A stretch of 64,000 nt of DNA from Mantis religiosa (Eukaryota; Arthropoda; Insecta; Mantodea; Mantidae), in assembly GCA_030765055.1 (NCBI GenBank), contig CM060950.1:460347710-460411709 (forward strand), written 5' to 3'. Position 1 is the first letter of the stretch, and each line of letters starts with the position of its first letter. Under the pieces are notes generated by a model. That model was given only the letters and a program-made list of their open reading frames with translations, was not told the origin of the DNA and made no database searches. Positions 32,845 through 42,349 of the stretch are shown piece after piece. A program made the position numbers and the translations under genes.

Positions 32845-32965
32845 TATAAAATTCTGTATAATACAGAAATAGTATAGAAAGAAAATAGTTCTATTAGTAA
32901 ACTTGCTTTAGCAAATTGTGGTGTACGACAGGGGTGCAGTTTAGCAGCAACCATTATTAGTATAC

Positions 32966-33574
32966 ATTGTTGCGAGCCATTGTTGCGAGGAGCCGCGGCC
33001 GGTGTGCACAAAGAGACAGATAGTGCCACGCGGAGGTAAAAAGCTTGCCGAAACAGATAAAGAATGAGACAGATAGCTGACTGGAAGGTTCGATTTCTTG
33101 TTTGTTATAGAACATTCGATTAATTTCTAGAATAATGAGTAGATCTGTTTTTTGATCTGTTTTTTTTTACGTCCTCCAACGTTAAGTCATATCGGACGAT
33201 GAATGAAATGGGTGAAATGATGCTCAAATGAGCCCAGGGTCCATAGAGCTTAGAGTTACCCGACATTCGTCGTTCAGGATAAGGGAAAACCCCGGAAAAA
33301 ACCTTATCCAGGTAACTCGCCCTGAGCGAGATTTGAACTCGGGACCTCTTGATATAAAGAAGCCGCGATTCACCAGTCAGTCGTAATTGGATTCATATGC
33401 GTGCAGCGGTGTTTTGAAAGTGAACTCTTTTGTTTGTGGTCGACGACCTTGAAGATTGTATTTGTGTATGTTACTGTGTCTGCTACTGTGAGGGTTGACC
33501 AAAGTGTGTTTCTACGGAAATAAGGAGCATTTTGGAATTTCTGCACACTGGACTTTTAATTCTACGAACCCACA
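32966..33574 (+). mobile_element. Solo LTR, LTR-A subfamily 4, carrying a SINE-2
   Basis: It starts near TTGTTGCGAGCCATTGTTGC and ends ACGAACCCACA, with ATAC before and ATAT after. It shares ACAGATAAAGA and GACAGATAGCTGACTG with 45757-47075. The nested SINE-2 is at 33170-33357. The exact left end is uncertain by two bases. Confidence 0.75.
33170..33357 (-). mobile_element. SINE-2 copy nested in LTR-A4
   Basis: On the plus strand it reads ACGTCCTCCAACGTTAAG, then the GAGCTTAGAG block, then CGAGATTTGAACTCGGGACC (reverse of the B box). The tRNA-like head is cut off after the B box. A T run at its left end is the tail. Confidence 0.85.
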
Positions 33575-33741
33575 ATATAATGACGATGTCATAAGAACAT
33601 GGAAGAGTTACTGTAAGGTAGAAGGAATAAAATATAGTCTAAACACAAAACTTAGTGCATTTCTATATAAAGACGTTCTTTGTACAGTAGAAAAAACTGA
33701 AAATATTTTACAAAAAGCTATACAGATGTTGAGTAAAATAC

Positions 33742-35001
33742 TGTCACGGCAACAGGCATAAATAAGAAAACAGTCGGCGGATAAAGTTGCATGGCAATAA
33801 TGAGCCTTGCTAAGCAGTTAATGATAGCGCGGCGATTATAAACAAGCGCCGGCGGGCAGCCATGACTGAGGTAAAGAACTCGCCGGCATAGATTAAGTTA
33901 CGTTTCTCGAAGGTGGTAGAGTATTCGGATTACGTCATTAGATGCCTTGTTTTACAGAAACATCTAGTGATTGACAGAACAGTCTGGATAATCATGAATG
34001 TGATATATAAGGGATTGTGACACGCCAGCAGGACAGTTGTAAAATGAGAGACAGCCAGCTGTATTGTTGTAACGAGAGCTAATGTAATCTGCTGTCACGG
34101 TTTGTTATTGCCATCGACCTTGGAAGACTGTGTATATGTGATGTAATGTTGTTACGTGAGAATTGAACAGTGTATTTCTACGAAAATAAAGGAGATTTTT
34201 AATTTCTTTAACTCGGCCTTTTAATTCTACGAACCCATGAAGCAAATAAGATTGGTGTACACAGGTTCCACGTTGGAACGCCAATTTGATGCAAATATTA
34301 TATAATGGCGAACACAGAAGTCGGCGAGCAATGAGGTTTCTCTCAGGGTACGCGTGGATGGGGTGAGAAGGAGATTTTCACAACACTGGAGTAACCGTCT
34401 CCAAATTATTTATTCACTGCTTCTTTTCAAACATCGAAGTGGAAGTTGGCGACCGAGGGTTACCAATCTCGGTTTAGAATTATTGAATGCTAATCGTTTA
34501 TTACTCGATAAATTTTTATGACCCGACAAATATTCAAGACAGAACAAGTTCACCGCTCTAATAGGCTTCACGTCTCAGACTCCTCTCTTTTCGGTCTCAC
34601 GCCGAAGACCCTCTAATCGGCTTCACGCTGAAGACTGTTTATAATGGCTTCCTAGCCGCGAACTGCCTCCATCGGCCTTACGCCGAAGAGTGCGCCCTAA
34701 CCACAGCTGCGCGTGTATATATCTCTAACTTTCCCTCTCAAAACTCTTTTAAACAAAGTCCCTTTTTGGCGGTTTTGGTCGCCATTGTAAACGATCCATA
34801 GAATTCCCGATTCATAAATGTCAAGTGACAATTCCTTTAGAAACCTTCTAAGGACACTGCTTCTTTCATGGCTTTGTTATAGACTTTCCCCAACTGAACT
34901 GGCCTTGCCCTGTCTTGACAAAGAACCAACATTCCTTTGACATCTATCATGATTCTTTGCTTCTGGCAAACCATCATTTCGGTATCACCCACAAAGTCAC
35001 A
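33742..35001 (+). mobile_element. Solo LTR, LTR-A subfamily 3, interrupted by an LTR-B
   Basis: Begins TGTCACGGCAACAGGC and ends AAAGTCACA; flanks ATAC (33738-33741) and ATAT (35002-35005). The 5' part matches 22162-22653. The copy is cut at ACGAACCCA by an LTR-B in opposite orientation and resumes after it. Confidence 0.88.
34238..34987 (-). mobile_element. Solo LTR, LTR-B, nested in LTR-A3
   Basis: On the minus strand it begins TGATACCGAAATGATGG and ends TTATTTGCTTCA. A perfect 4-bp CCCA flanks it (34234-34237, 34988-34991). CTTCACG/CGTGAAG-like repeats around 34560-34690 are a family feature also seen at 40920-41040. A TTGGCG motif lies close to the 3' end. Confidence 0.9.
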
Positions 35002-35171
35002 ATATTAGAAAATATGAACTAAAAATTTCAGTAAATAAAACGAAAGTGTCTGCATTTTCAGGAAAAAGCCATTAAGAGACAAAATAGCAGCGAAGAGCAA
35101 ATAATCAAACAGGTGCAAATATGTAATTATCTTGGATGTGATATAAGCTTATTTTCCTTTTTCTCTAATTT

Positions 35172-35385
35172 ACGTCCTCCAACGTTGTCATATCAGACGA
35201 TGAATGAAATGATGCTCCAATGAGTCTGGGGTCTATAGAGCTTAGAATTACCCGATATTCGTCTTTCAGAATACCGGAAAACCCTGGAGAAAACCGTATC
35301 CAGGTAATTCACCCTGACAGAGATTCACACTCGGGACCTCTTGAAGGTGAAGCACACACGTTTCCATCCACGCTACCGAGGCACA
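35172..35385 (-). mobile_element. SINE-2 copy
   Basis: ACGTCCTCCAACGTTG, then GAGCTTAGAAT, then the reversed B box (GAGATTCACACTCGGGACC) and most of the tRNA-like head up to GCTACCGAGGCA. It lies at the end of the RTE remnant. Confidence 0.85.
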
Positions 35386-35559
35386 CATTATTCATACTAA
35401 ATTCATATATAAAACATAATTTACAAATACGTTTATAAAAATAAAAGAAAAATATATAAAATAAACATTTTTCATCAATTACGTAGAAAATAAATCTAGT
35501 TACAGGGCAGCAATAAGTATTACTTAAATATAACTATTTGTAACAAAAACGTCACTTAT
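35386..35559. other. AT-rich spacer, no feature
   Basis: Very AT-rich sequence between SINE-2 and the Penelope-like remnant, with no recognisable signal. Confidence 0.6.
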
Positions 35560-36496
35560 CTTAATAAAACTGATGTCGATTTTTCTTATTAGTTGAATTA
35601 ATTGAACTTGAAATCGATTTCACGAACCGACAGTCAAAAAAATTCGTCGTTAAGGAAGTTACTATGTTATTATGTTTTTTCAGTATTACCAAAATCTGAA
35701 AACTAAACAAACTTAAGAACAGAATGAACTGCCAGTATTTCAAAATTCATTACGAGATATTTATTTTTTAAAATAAATATATTTTCCCAAACCATTAAAT
35801 GTATCGGGACATTTAATTGTTTTAAAAATTTAACTTCTGGATTTATTTCATGGTTAAATGACCGAAAATGATCTGATACGGCCGATTTATCAATCTGTTT
35901 ATACTTAATGTTACGAAAATAATCTTTCGTTCTGCTTTCCAAATTACGTTTCGTCCTACCAATGTAAACCAGATCACAATCTAAACGAATAAGTTGATAA
36001 ATACCAGACTTTTGATTATTAGGAATTTTATATTTTTAGAGAAATTTAGTAAATTTTAAATACTATATTTATTTTGAGGAACTAAAGTTATACCAAATTC
36101 TTTAAAATTTGTTTGAAAATGTTTATTAAACCACGTATGGTAGGTAAATTTTTAAAAATTGTAATCGTCTTTTACTTTTTTAAGGGCAGAAATATCATTA
36201 ACAGTTTTTGGATATTTACATGTTTCAATCTTTTTTTTTTTGTATAGTCTTTATTAAAACCATTAATTAAATCAGTATTAATAATATGTTTATATTCTGT
36301 ATTAAATTGCTCTTTATTCAGGGATATCTTTATTAATCTATAAATCAAACTATTGAAAACAGCAAATTTATTGGAAAAGGGTTAAGACTTTTATTTTTAT
36401 GTAATTGTCGATATAGTAGATTTCCTATAAATACCAAAATCCAATTTATTATTATTTCTTTTTATCTTCAGATCCACAAAAAAGGAATACCTGATA
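35560..36496 (-). pseudogene. Penelope-like element: end of reverse transcriptase and GIY-YIG endonuclease
   Basis: From high to low coordinates the minus strand reads FFVDLKIKRNNNKLDFGIYR (36480-36420, the C-terminal RT region), then KFAVFNSLIYRLIKISLNKE. After several frame breaks comes KSGIYQLIRLDCDLVYIGRT (36020-35960): the GIY and YIG motifs of the endonuclease. It ends with SRTKDYFRN and HEINPEVKFLKQL. The DNA is more AT-rich than the PLE copy on the other side of 36496, so the two are different subfamilies. Not functional. Confidence 0.85.
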
Positions 36497-37470
36497 GCTT
36501 AGGGGGGAGGATTAGCCTGCGTCACGTTTACCGGCAATCTATCCGGCAGAATCAGCAGAATTCTCGCCAAATACATCAGGACCATACACAAGCCACCTCC
36601 GAAGATTAAACATCTGCTGAGACCAGTGAAAGACAAACTGGACTTCCAAGTTCCGGGAGTATACCGCATTCCCTGTGTGTATATAAGACAAACCGGAGGA
36701 ACCATCGCTACCAGAATAAACATGAACGGAGCATTCGTTTAATGCAACCTGAGAAGTCTGGGCTGACAGAGCATTGTTTTGATAACGGCCATTGAGCTAC
36801 TGTCCTCCACAGGAGAGATAGTCTCCGACGACTGAGAGGCAGGGGGGTTGGCGAAGGTTTCCACACCCTCCCTGGACAGGTTTATGACACCCCATGTCAG
36901 TTCAGTTATAGACCATTCAAAAACATTCTGACGGCTTCTACTTTTGTGAATGAATCTTCTCGATTTTGGTATACAGAGGGAATAGGGCGCATGCTTTTTT
37001 AAGGGTCTGCTCCTTGTGTAACAGAGGTTCCTTGCCACACATTCGCTGTCCTTGTCCCACAGCACATTCCTTACAGGGACAATATTTGCGTTGCTATACT
37101 ATAACTTTCGGGAGACGAACATCTTGGTAAAATGTAACAGTTACTGGGAGCGGAGAATTAAGGAGGCTTTGGCCATTTCCTCCGAGAGAAGCACGCTTAA
37201 TCGTGATGCTGGATTTCAGTTCAGCTCCTGTTTGAAACCGGCCTTAAAAGTGGAAATCCGTTGATTTAAGAAGCAAAGCTCAATGCAGCTTGATAATCAA
37301 GTTAAGTAGTTACGATTCTTTGACCCAATTAATTTTCTATATTCACGCCATCTCCTGGCCTGGCATCTAATTTACTGAAAACAGTCTTTTGTTTAGTAAT
37401 GCGAATTTTGATAGTGTTTTGTGTTTGTTTATATTTGTGCTATATCCAGTGTTTCATTTGTAGTTATAAC
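36497..37470 (+). pseudogene. Penelope-like element: linker, endonuclease end and 3' tail
   Basis: The frame from 36510 gives GNLSGRISRILAKYIRTIHK, then LLRPVKDKLDFQVPGVYRIP (GVY in place of GIY), then YIRQTGGTIATR (YIR in place of YIG). It continues to EKSGLTEHCFDNGH and is interrupted at 36790-37076. It resumes with FRETNILVKCNSYWERRIKE and the 3' tail. The same family makes the inverted halves at 303-798. The substituted YIG glycine and several stops make it inactive. Confidence 0.82.
36790..37076. repeat. Unclassified 287-bp insertion inside the PLE
   Basis: The PLE copies at 640-790 and here align up to the GATAACG-CCAT block and again from AACTTT-GGGAG. The intervening sequence is absent from the first copy. 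I see no TIR, boxes or clear TSD; its origin is unknown. Confidence 0.6.
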
Positions 37471-37475
37471 ATTTA

Positions 37476-37520
37476 ATAAATATCCTGATGATGGGAGAGA
37501 TGCACACTCCCGAAACGTCG
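37476..37520 (+). ncRNA. Candidate hammerhead ribozyme at the PLE 3' end
   Basis: CTGATGA (37485-37491) is followed by GGGAG (37493-37497), a 9-nt loop, CTCCC (37507-37511) and GAAAC-GTC (37512-37519). These are the two conserved core strands of a hammerhead joined by a 5-bp stem II, with a minimal stem III and a GTC cleavage triplet. Hammerheads are known in Penelope-like retroelements, and this one lies where a PLE ends. Weak points are the extra U at 37492 and a poor stem I. Confidence 0.42.
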
Positions 37521-37905
37521 ATTTCTAATCGTCTTTTCACCTGGCTTGCTTCTCGAGAACAACTTGAGCATCGCCATAACATTGTTTTGAATGCTATGTG
37601 TGATGAAGCAAATGATGTTTCTAATCGTCTTTTCACCTGGTTTGCTTCCCTAGAACAACTTGAGCATCGCCATAACATTGTTTTGAATGCTATGTGTGAT
37701 GAAGCAAATGATGTTTCTAATCGTCTTTTCACCTGGCTTGCTTCCCTAGAACAACTTGAGCATCGCCATAACATTGTTTTGAATGCTATGTGTGATGAAG
37801 CAAATGATGTTTCTAATCGTCTTTTCACCTGGCTTGCTTCCCTAGAACAACTTGAGCATCGCCATAACATTGTTTTGAATGATATGTGTGATGAAGCAAA
37901 TGATG
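37520..37905 (+). repeat. 96-bp tandem repeat, four units, open in frame
   Basis: TTTCTAATCGTCTTTTCACC recurs every 96 bp (37618, 37714, 37810). As 96 is divisible by three, the plus frame stays open through all four units and gives a 32-residue repeat containing NRLFTWLASLEQLEHRHNIV. The minus frame is open too (138 codons). It starts next to the putative hammerhead and is probably a noncoding 3' array of the PLE whose openness is a by-product of the period. Units differ by only a few bases. Confidence 0.85.
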
Positions 37906-38662
37906 TTTGTACAGTTCATTCTATATCTTCCTTCACTGTAAACCTGTGCGACTGTTCAAACACAGTCCTCTGTAAGACGGAAATCTGTGTAAACAGAAAA
38001 TAAATGCCGGGACGATCGCTTTCCGTTTTAGAGAGGTTTTGCTGTACCAAAACTATTAAATTAATAATTAATATTACTAAATTTATTACTTACCAGTGTA
38101 CACTTTTCGATAGGAAGTAGCGGCCATTGCCTCGCCATAGCCAAACTGTTTACACTAAAGGCGCGTTTAGATTGCCGCGCCACTCTATACATTTCACTCA
38201 CGTAGGTATCATCGGAAACACAATGTTCCTATTGGAAATTCATGAAATAACGAAGCTGTACGGACCGCCATGTTGTGACGTTATCCTCATACGTTTGAAC
38301 ACAACAAATGCCGACAGCTCTTTGATATTCATCCATGGTTCCGCTTCCTTTAAAGAGAGCTAAGTTGTTTATACAAAAACAAAAAATGGTTTTTGTAACC
38401 CCCAGGTCATCAGCTTGTGGTCTTTTGATGTGCCGGCCACTAAACACGCAAACCGCGGTTTTTTCCCCAGCAGCTTAGCGACCTGGCTTTGCGTACCTCT
38501 TTGGTTTCAACACCATTATCTGTATCCTTTGTGTTATTTCATTTCAAAACGCAACAAAGACGACTTTTTCTACTCAGTCTTCTGCAAAGTATTCTAAAAG
38601 AAAGTTTATGATTTTCTTATATTCACTGCACTCATATGCCTTCTCTATTCTTGTACAAAATA
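37906..38662. other. No recognisable gene
   Basis: Unclassified sequence between the 96-bp repeat and the RTE tail. Short ORFs at 38127-38363 and 38229-38447 overlap on opposite strands and have no signature. Confidence 0.45.
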
Positions 38663-38746
38663 TTCTTCTTCTTCTTCTTCTTCTTCTTCTTCTTCTTCTT
38701 CTTCTTCTTCTTCTTCTTCTTCTTCTTCTTCTTCTTCTTCTTCTTC
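38663..38746. repeat. (TTC)n microsatellite, tail of the RTE element
   Basis: About 28 trinucleotide copies. On the minus strand it is (GAA)n directly after the RTE 3' UTR, so it is most likely the expanded 3' tail. Confidence 0.95.
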
Positions 38747-39257
38747 ACTTCACGGCATGGGCACAGTGCCCGTTCCGTCTCACAATAATTGCTCCTTCCA
38801 TTTCTTTTTAGGTCTACCAACATCTCTCTTTCCTTGTGGCTGATATTGGAATGCAATCTTAGGCAGTCTTGTTTCGGACATTCTTTGTATATGCTGCATC
38901 CATTCCCTTTGATATTTTTCAATTTTGCTACTTATAGAGCCTACGTTGAGTTCCTTTCTTATGTCTTCATTCCTTATTCTATCCAACCTTGTGCATCCCT
39001 TTGTTTTCCTTAAAAAGTTCATCTCTGCACTTTGAATTTGGCTTTTCATTTTCTTCGTGAGTACCCATGCCTCACTTCCATAAAGTAGTGCAGGGACTGT
39101 CATTGTTTTGTACAACTTTAATCTTGTATCTCTTCTTGTTTTATTTCTCAACGTTCTATGCACTGTTCCACAAATCATTTGGAAGGTTGCAAGCTTTTTG
39201 CTCACATCTCTGCATGTTTTCATCATATAATTAAGATTACATCCTAAATCCCCTACA

Positions 39258-40319
39258 CTCTTTAGCGTGTATGTGGCGGATCTCCCCACGGAGCTACACG
39301 TCAACATAGCCCAATATGCAGACGACGTGCTACTATACAACACAGATAGAAACGCACGCAGAGCCTTCAACCCAATACAGCGACACCTAAGCCTCATTCA
39401 TGATTGGTGTAGGCTTTGGCGATTGTCTATCAACCCAGAGAAAAGCCAAGCCATACTCTTCACTAAGCGTCACTTTCCCGCCAACCTCCCCGCCTGTAAC
39501 TATTCTGGCAGAAGGATGCAGTGGACAAACTCTCTAAAGTACCTAGGTGTAAAGCTGGACAAGGGCCTAACTTTTCGGGGTCACATCCAGGAGGTAGCTC
39601 ATCGGGCGTGCGGAGCTTCGGCTTCGTTATACCCCATGATGCGCTCAGGAATGCCGACACCCCTTAAGTTGCGCCTTTTTCAGGCTTTAATTCTTCCAAT
39701 CATGCTTTATGCTTCTAAGATCTGGGGCATGGCCGCAGGATCCAATCTGCGACAAATTCAGCGTGTACAAAATAGATGTCTTAGGGCCATCTATTCTGTT
39801 TGCTGGAGGTTTCCCGTGAGATACCTTCATGAAGCCTCATCTCTCCACTATGTGGAAGATGTCATTAGGCGCCGGGCCACAAAATTCTACGCGAGTTTGC
39901 CTCAACATCAGAGCGCCCTGGTTAGGTCTCTAGGGAACTATAGAACCTCCGAAAGACGCTACAAGCTCTACCGGCTTCCCCGCATGGCATGCGGGCACAC
40001 CCGGTAACAATAGATTTCTTATTTCAACCTTAAAATTATTACTGTTTGAAATTAATAGACTTTCTAAATTAAACTCTTCCTAAAATTATCACACCAGCGG
40101 TGCTCACATAGCGTTGCACCCGAGTTGGCTACCACGAGGAGCTACGGCTACCTCCCTTCTTTGCATCTACATAATCTTAAACCACCAACCTGCAAAACCC
40201 CACATTTCCTGTCATTAAGTGGTTAAGTCCGTGTAGGACAGGTACACGAATGACACAAATCGTACTGACCCTCAGTCAGCCGCCAGCTGCTTGAATGAAT
40301 GAATGAATGAATGAATGGC
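39258..40319 (+). pseudogene. Jockey-like LINE nested in RTE, sister of 4233-4996
   Basis: A 246-codon frame (39267-40007) includes the catalytic AQYADDVLLYNTD, then NPEKSQAILFTKRH, LKYLGVKLDKG and LPIMLYASKIWGMAAG, ending ACGHTR. It is the end of a Jockey-type reverse transcriptase with an intact YADD. The 3' UTR (40008-40294) ends in (GAAT)n. Breakpoints lie within the RTE codons around KEF and YLG. I could not read a clean TSD; a short filler lies at the left junction. The frame is open but lacks the N-terminal two thirds. Confidence 0.9.
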
Positions 40320-40613
40320 TGAATTCTTTTAGTTGTTCTAGTGGTTTGTCTAAAATTATTTTTGATCTTATATGTTGTTTTCCCCAAAAGGCCATTATCT
40401 TAGATTTTTCCGTCGATATTTTAAGATCATACTGTTGGCATACTTGGTTCATTGCAATTTATCCTCCGTTTCTTGTATTAAAACCACGTCATCTGCATAT
40501 AGTAAAATATTTAAAATTTTGTTCTTATATATTTTTATTCCTGATTTAATAATACTTTTCCAATTTTGGATGATGTCATTTACATATATATTAAAAAGAG
40601 TAGGTGATACACT

Positions 40614-41375
40614 TGATACCGAAATTAAGGTTTGCCAGAAGCAAAGAATCATGATAGATGTCAAAGGAATGTTGGTTCTTTGTCACGACGAGGGCAAGAC
40701 CAGTTGAGTTGGGGGAAAGTGTATAACAAAGCCATGTAAGAAGCAGTGTCCTTAGAAGATTTCTAAAGGAATTGTCACTTGACGTGTATGAATAGAGAAT
40801 TCTTTGGATCATTTACAATGGCGACCAAAACAGCCACAAAAGGGACTTTGTTTGAAAAGTAGTTTTGAGAGTGAAAGTTAGATATATACACACGCACAGC
40901 TGTGGTGAGAAAAGCACTCTTCGGCGTGAAGCCGATGTGGCTAGTTCGCGGCTAGGAAGCCATTATAAACAGTCTTCGGCTTGAAGCCGAGCAGAGGAGT
41001 CTTCGGTGTCAGGCCGATGAGAGGAGTCTGAGGCGTGAAGCCTATTAGAGCGGTCAACTTGTTCTGTCTTGAATATAAATCGGGTCATCAAAATTTATCG
41101 AGTAATAAACAATTTGCATTCAGTAACTCTAAACCGAGATTGGTAACCCTCGGTCGGCAACTTTCATTTCGATGTTTGAAAAGAAGAAGCAGTAAATAAA
41201 TAAGTTGGAAACGGGCATTCCAGTGTTGTAAAAATCTCCTTCTCACACCCATCCACGCATACCCTGAGAGAAACCTCATTGCTCGCCGACTTATTTGCTC
41301 AACCATAAACATTTTAGTTACAAATTGGCGCCGCAACGTAGAACTCTTTGCTCCACATACACAATTTTTGAATCA
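40614..41375 (+). mobile_element. Solo LTR, LTR-B, nested in RTE
   Basis: Begins TGATACCGAAATTAAGG and ends TTTTTGAATCA. A perfect 4-bp CACT (40610-40613, 41376-41379) flanks it. Removal restores the RTE codons for GVRQGCSVSPTLFNIY. An ATTGGCGCC motif, resembling a primer-binding site, lies about 45 bp before the right end, within the inserted unit in this and the 34238 copy. So it belongs to the LTR rather than to an internal region. Confidence 0.92.
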
Positions 41376-42105
41376 CACTGCACCCTTGTCTTACGCCTCT
41401 ATTAATTAAAATTGGTTCGGTTTTATGAACTCCTGTGTTTATAATTATTTTGGAGTTGCTATACATATTTTTGATTACTTTAATTAATTCTTGTGGATAT
41501 CCACTGTTTTCCATAATTTCCCATAGCTTTTCCCTATTAACAGTGCCAAATGCCTTCTAGAAGTCTAGAAATGCCAGATGTGTTTGTAAATTATACTCTT
41601 GTCTTTTCTCAATTATTTGCTGCCAAACATTATCTGTTGTCGATCGTCCTGTTCCAAAGCCGCTTTGTTCTTCCTCTATTAATACCTCGGCTATTCTTTC
41701 CAATCTTTTATTTATAATCCTTGCATACACTTCATAGGCTGTGTTGAAAAGACTTATACCTCGGTAATTTTGGCATTCTCTCCTGTCTCCTTTTTTAAAG
41801 ATGGATATAACTTCTGCATTATTCCACATGTATAGAATTTTACACCCCTTCCAACACTCATTTATTAAGTGCAATAATCTTAAAGCAGTATTATACCTCC
41901 ATATTTTAACAGTTCCATATTTATTCCGTCTGGTCCAGTTGCTTTTCTATTTTTACATTCCTTAAGTGCTTCTAGTAATTCTTCCATTGAGATCATGTCA
42001 GCCTGTATGTTCATTTCCTCTTCGTTAATTATCTCATTCTCTTCATTTTGTTGGCACCACAATGATGTATAATGTTCAATCCATCTTTTTGTTTTTATTC
42101 TTACA

Positions 42106-42349
42106 AACGCTTATTCCTCGTGATACACATTACAACTTCAATACATGTGAGAGCGTTGAGGCCTATGAACTTCATTGAACAGCCTGCATTCGTTTGTTAC
42201 CTTGTTGATTAGAAGAGCGAAGTTAAAGGCATATGGAGGCGGGCAGTACTGCAGACTCCAGCCAATCCTAAACTTGCCCCGCCTAGCAGCGCTGCCGAAT
42301 GTGGTACACGCATCTCGCGCGCCTGAACTGAGAACATTATATCAATTAA
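42106..42349. other. No recognisable feature
   Basis: Short spacer between the RTE and the 148-bp array. Confidence 0.5.

Larger units (their letters stand above)
32086..35165 (+). pseudogene. RTE-clade LINE, broken by nested insertions
   Basis: The pieces of an RTE reverse transcriptase appear in order. They are KAIFEKMENK and IRHPKYKILYSNTEI (32090-32205); NCGVRQGCSLAA (32905-32950); GIKYSLNTKLSAFLY (33610-33670); AIQMLSKI, RKYELKISVNKTKV and VQICNYLGCDIS (33700-33741, 35006-35150). The catalytic YADD is damaged: after FLY only K-D-V remains, three bases having been lost. The breaks are a mariner (32215-32844), an LTR-A4 (32966-33574) and an LTR-A3 (33742-35001). The 3' end is absent. Confidence 0.82.
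38747..42105 (-). pseudogene. RTE-clade LINE, long copy broken by two insertions
   Basis: On the minus strand the order is: KTKRWIEHYTSLWC (about 42100), NRKATGPDGINMELLKYGG, WNNAEVISIFKKGDRRECQN, EEQSGFGTGRSTTDN, NRGVRQGCS (41390). An LTR-B insertion follows. Then come SPTLFNIYVNDI, LLYADDVVLIQ (catalytic YADD, 40500) and STEKSKIMAFWGK, then a Jockey insertion. Then DLGCNLNYM, LLYGSEAWVLTKKMKS and GRPKKKWKEQLL (38780). Stops occur after GGIILL and LAFLDF, and a frameshift follows ETEDKLQ. The endonuclease domain is missing through 5' truncation. Confidence 0.92.

Noticed and set aside
37488..38003. 171-codon protein with 32-residue repeats as a real gene
   Set aside because: Both strands are open through the array because its period is a multiple of three, and the first codons overlap the PLE 3' tail. 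No domain is recognisable.
38632..38922. Lysine-rich ORF on the minus strand
   Set aside because: It is translation of the (GAA)n tail of the RTE element.
41320..41345. Primer-binding site after an LTR (ATTGGCGCC), implying an attached internal region
   Set aside because: The 34238 copy carries the TTGGCG motif at the same place inside its inserted unit, and the 4-bp TSD lies beyond it. So it belongs to the LTR-B solo unit.
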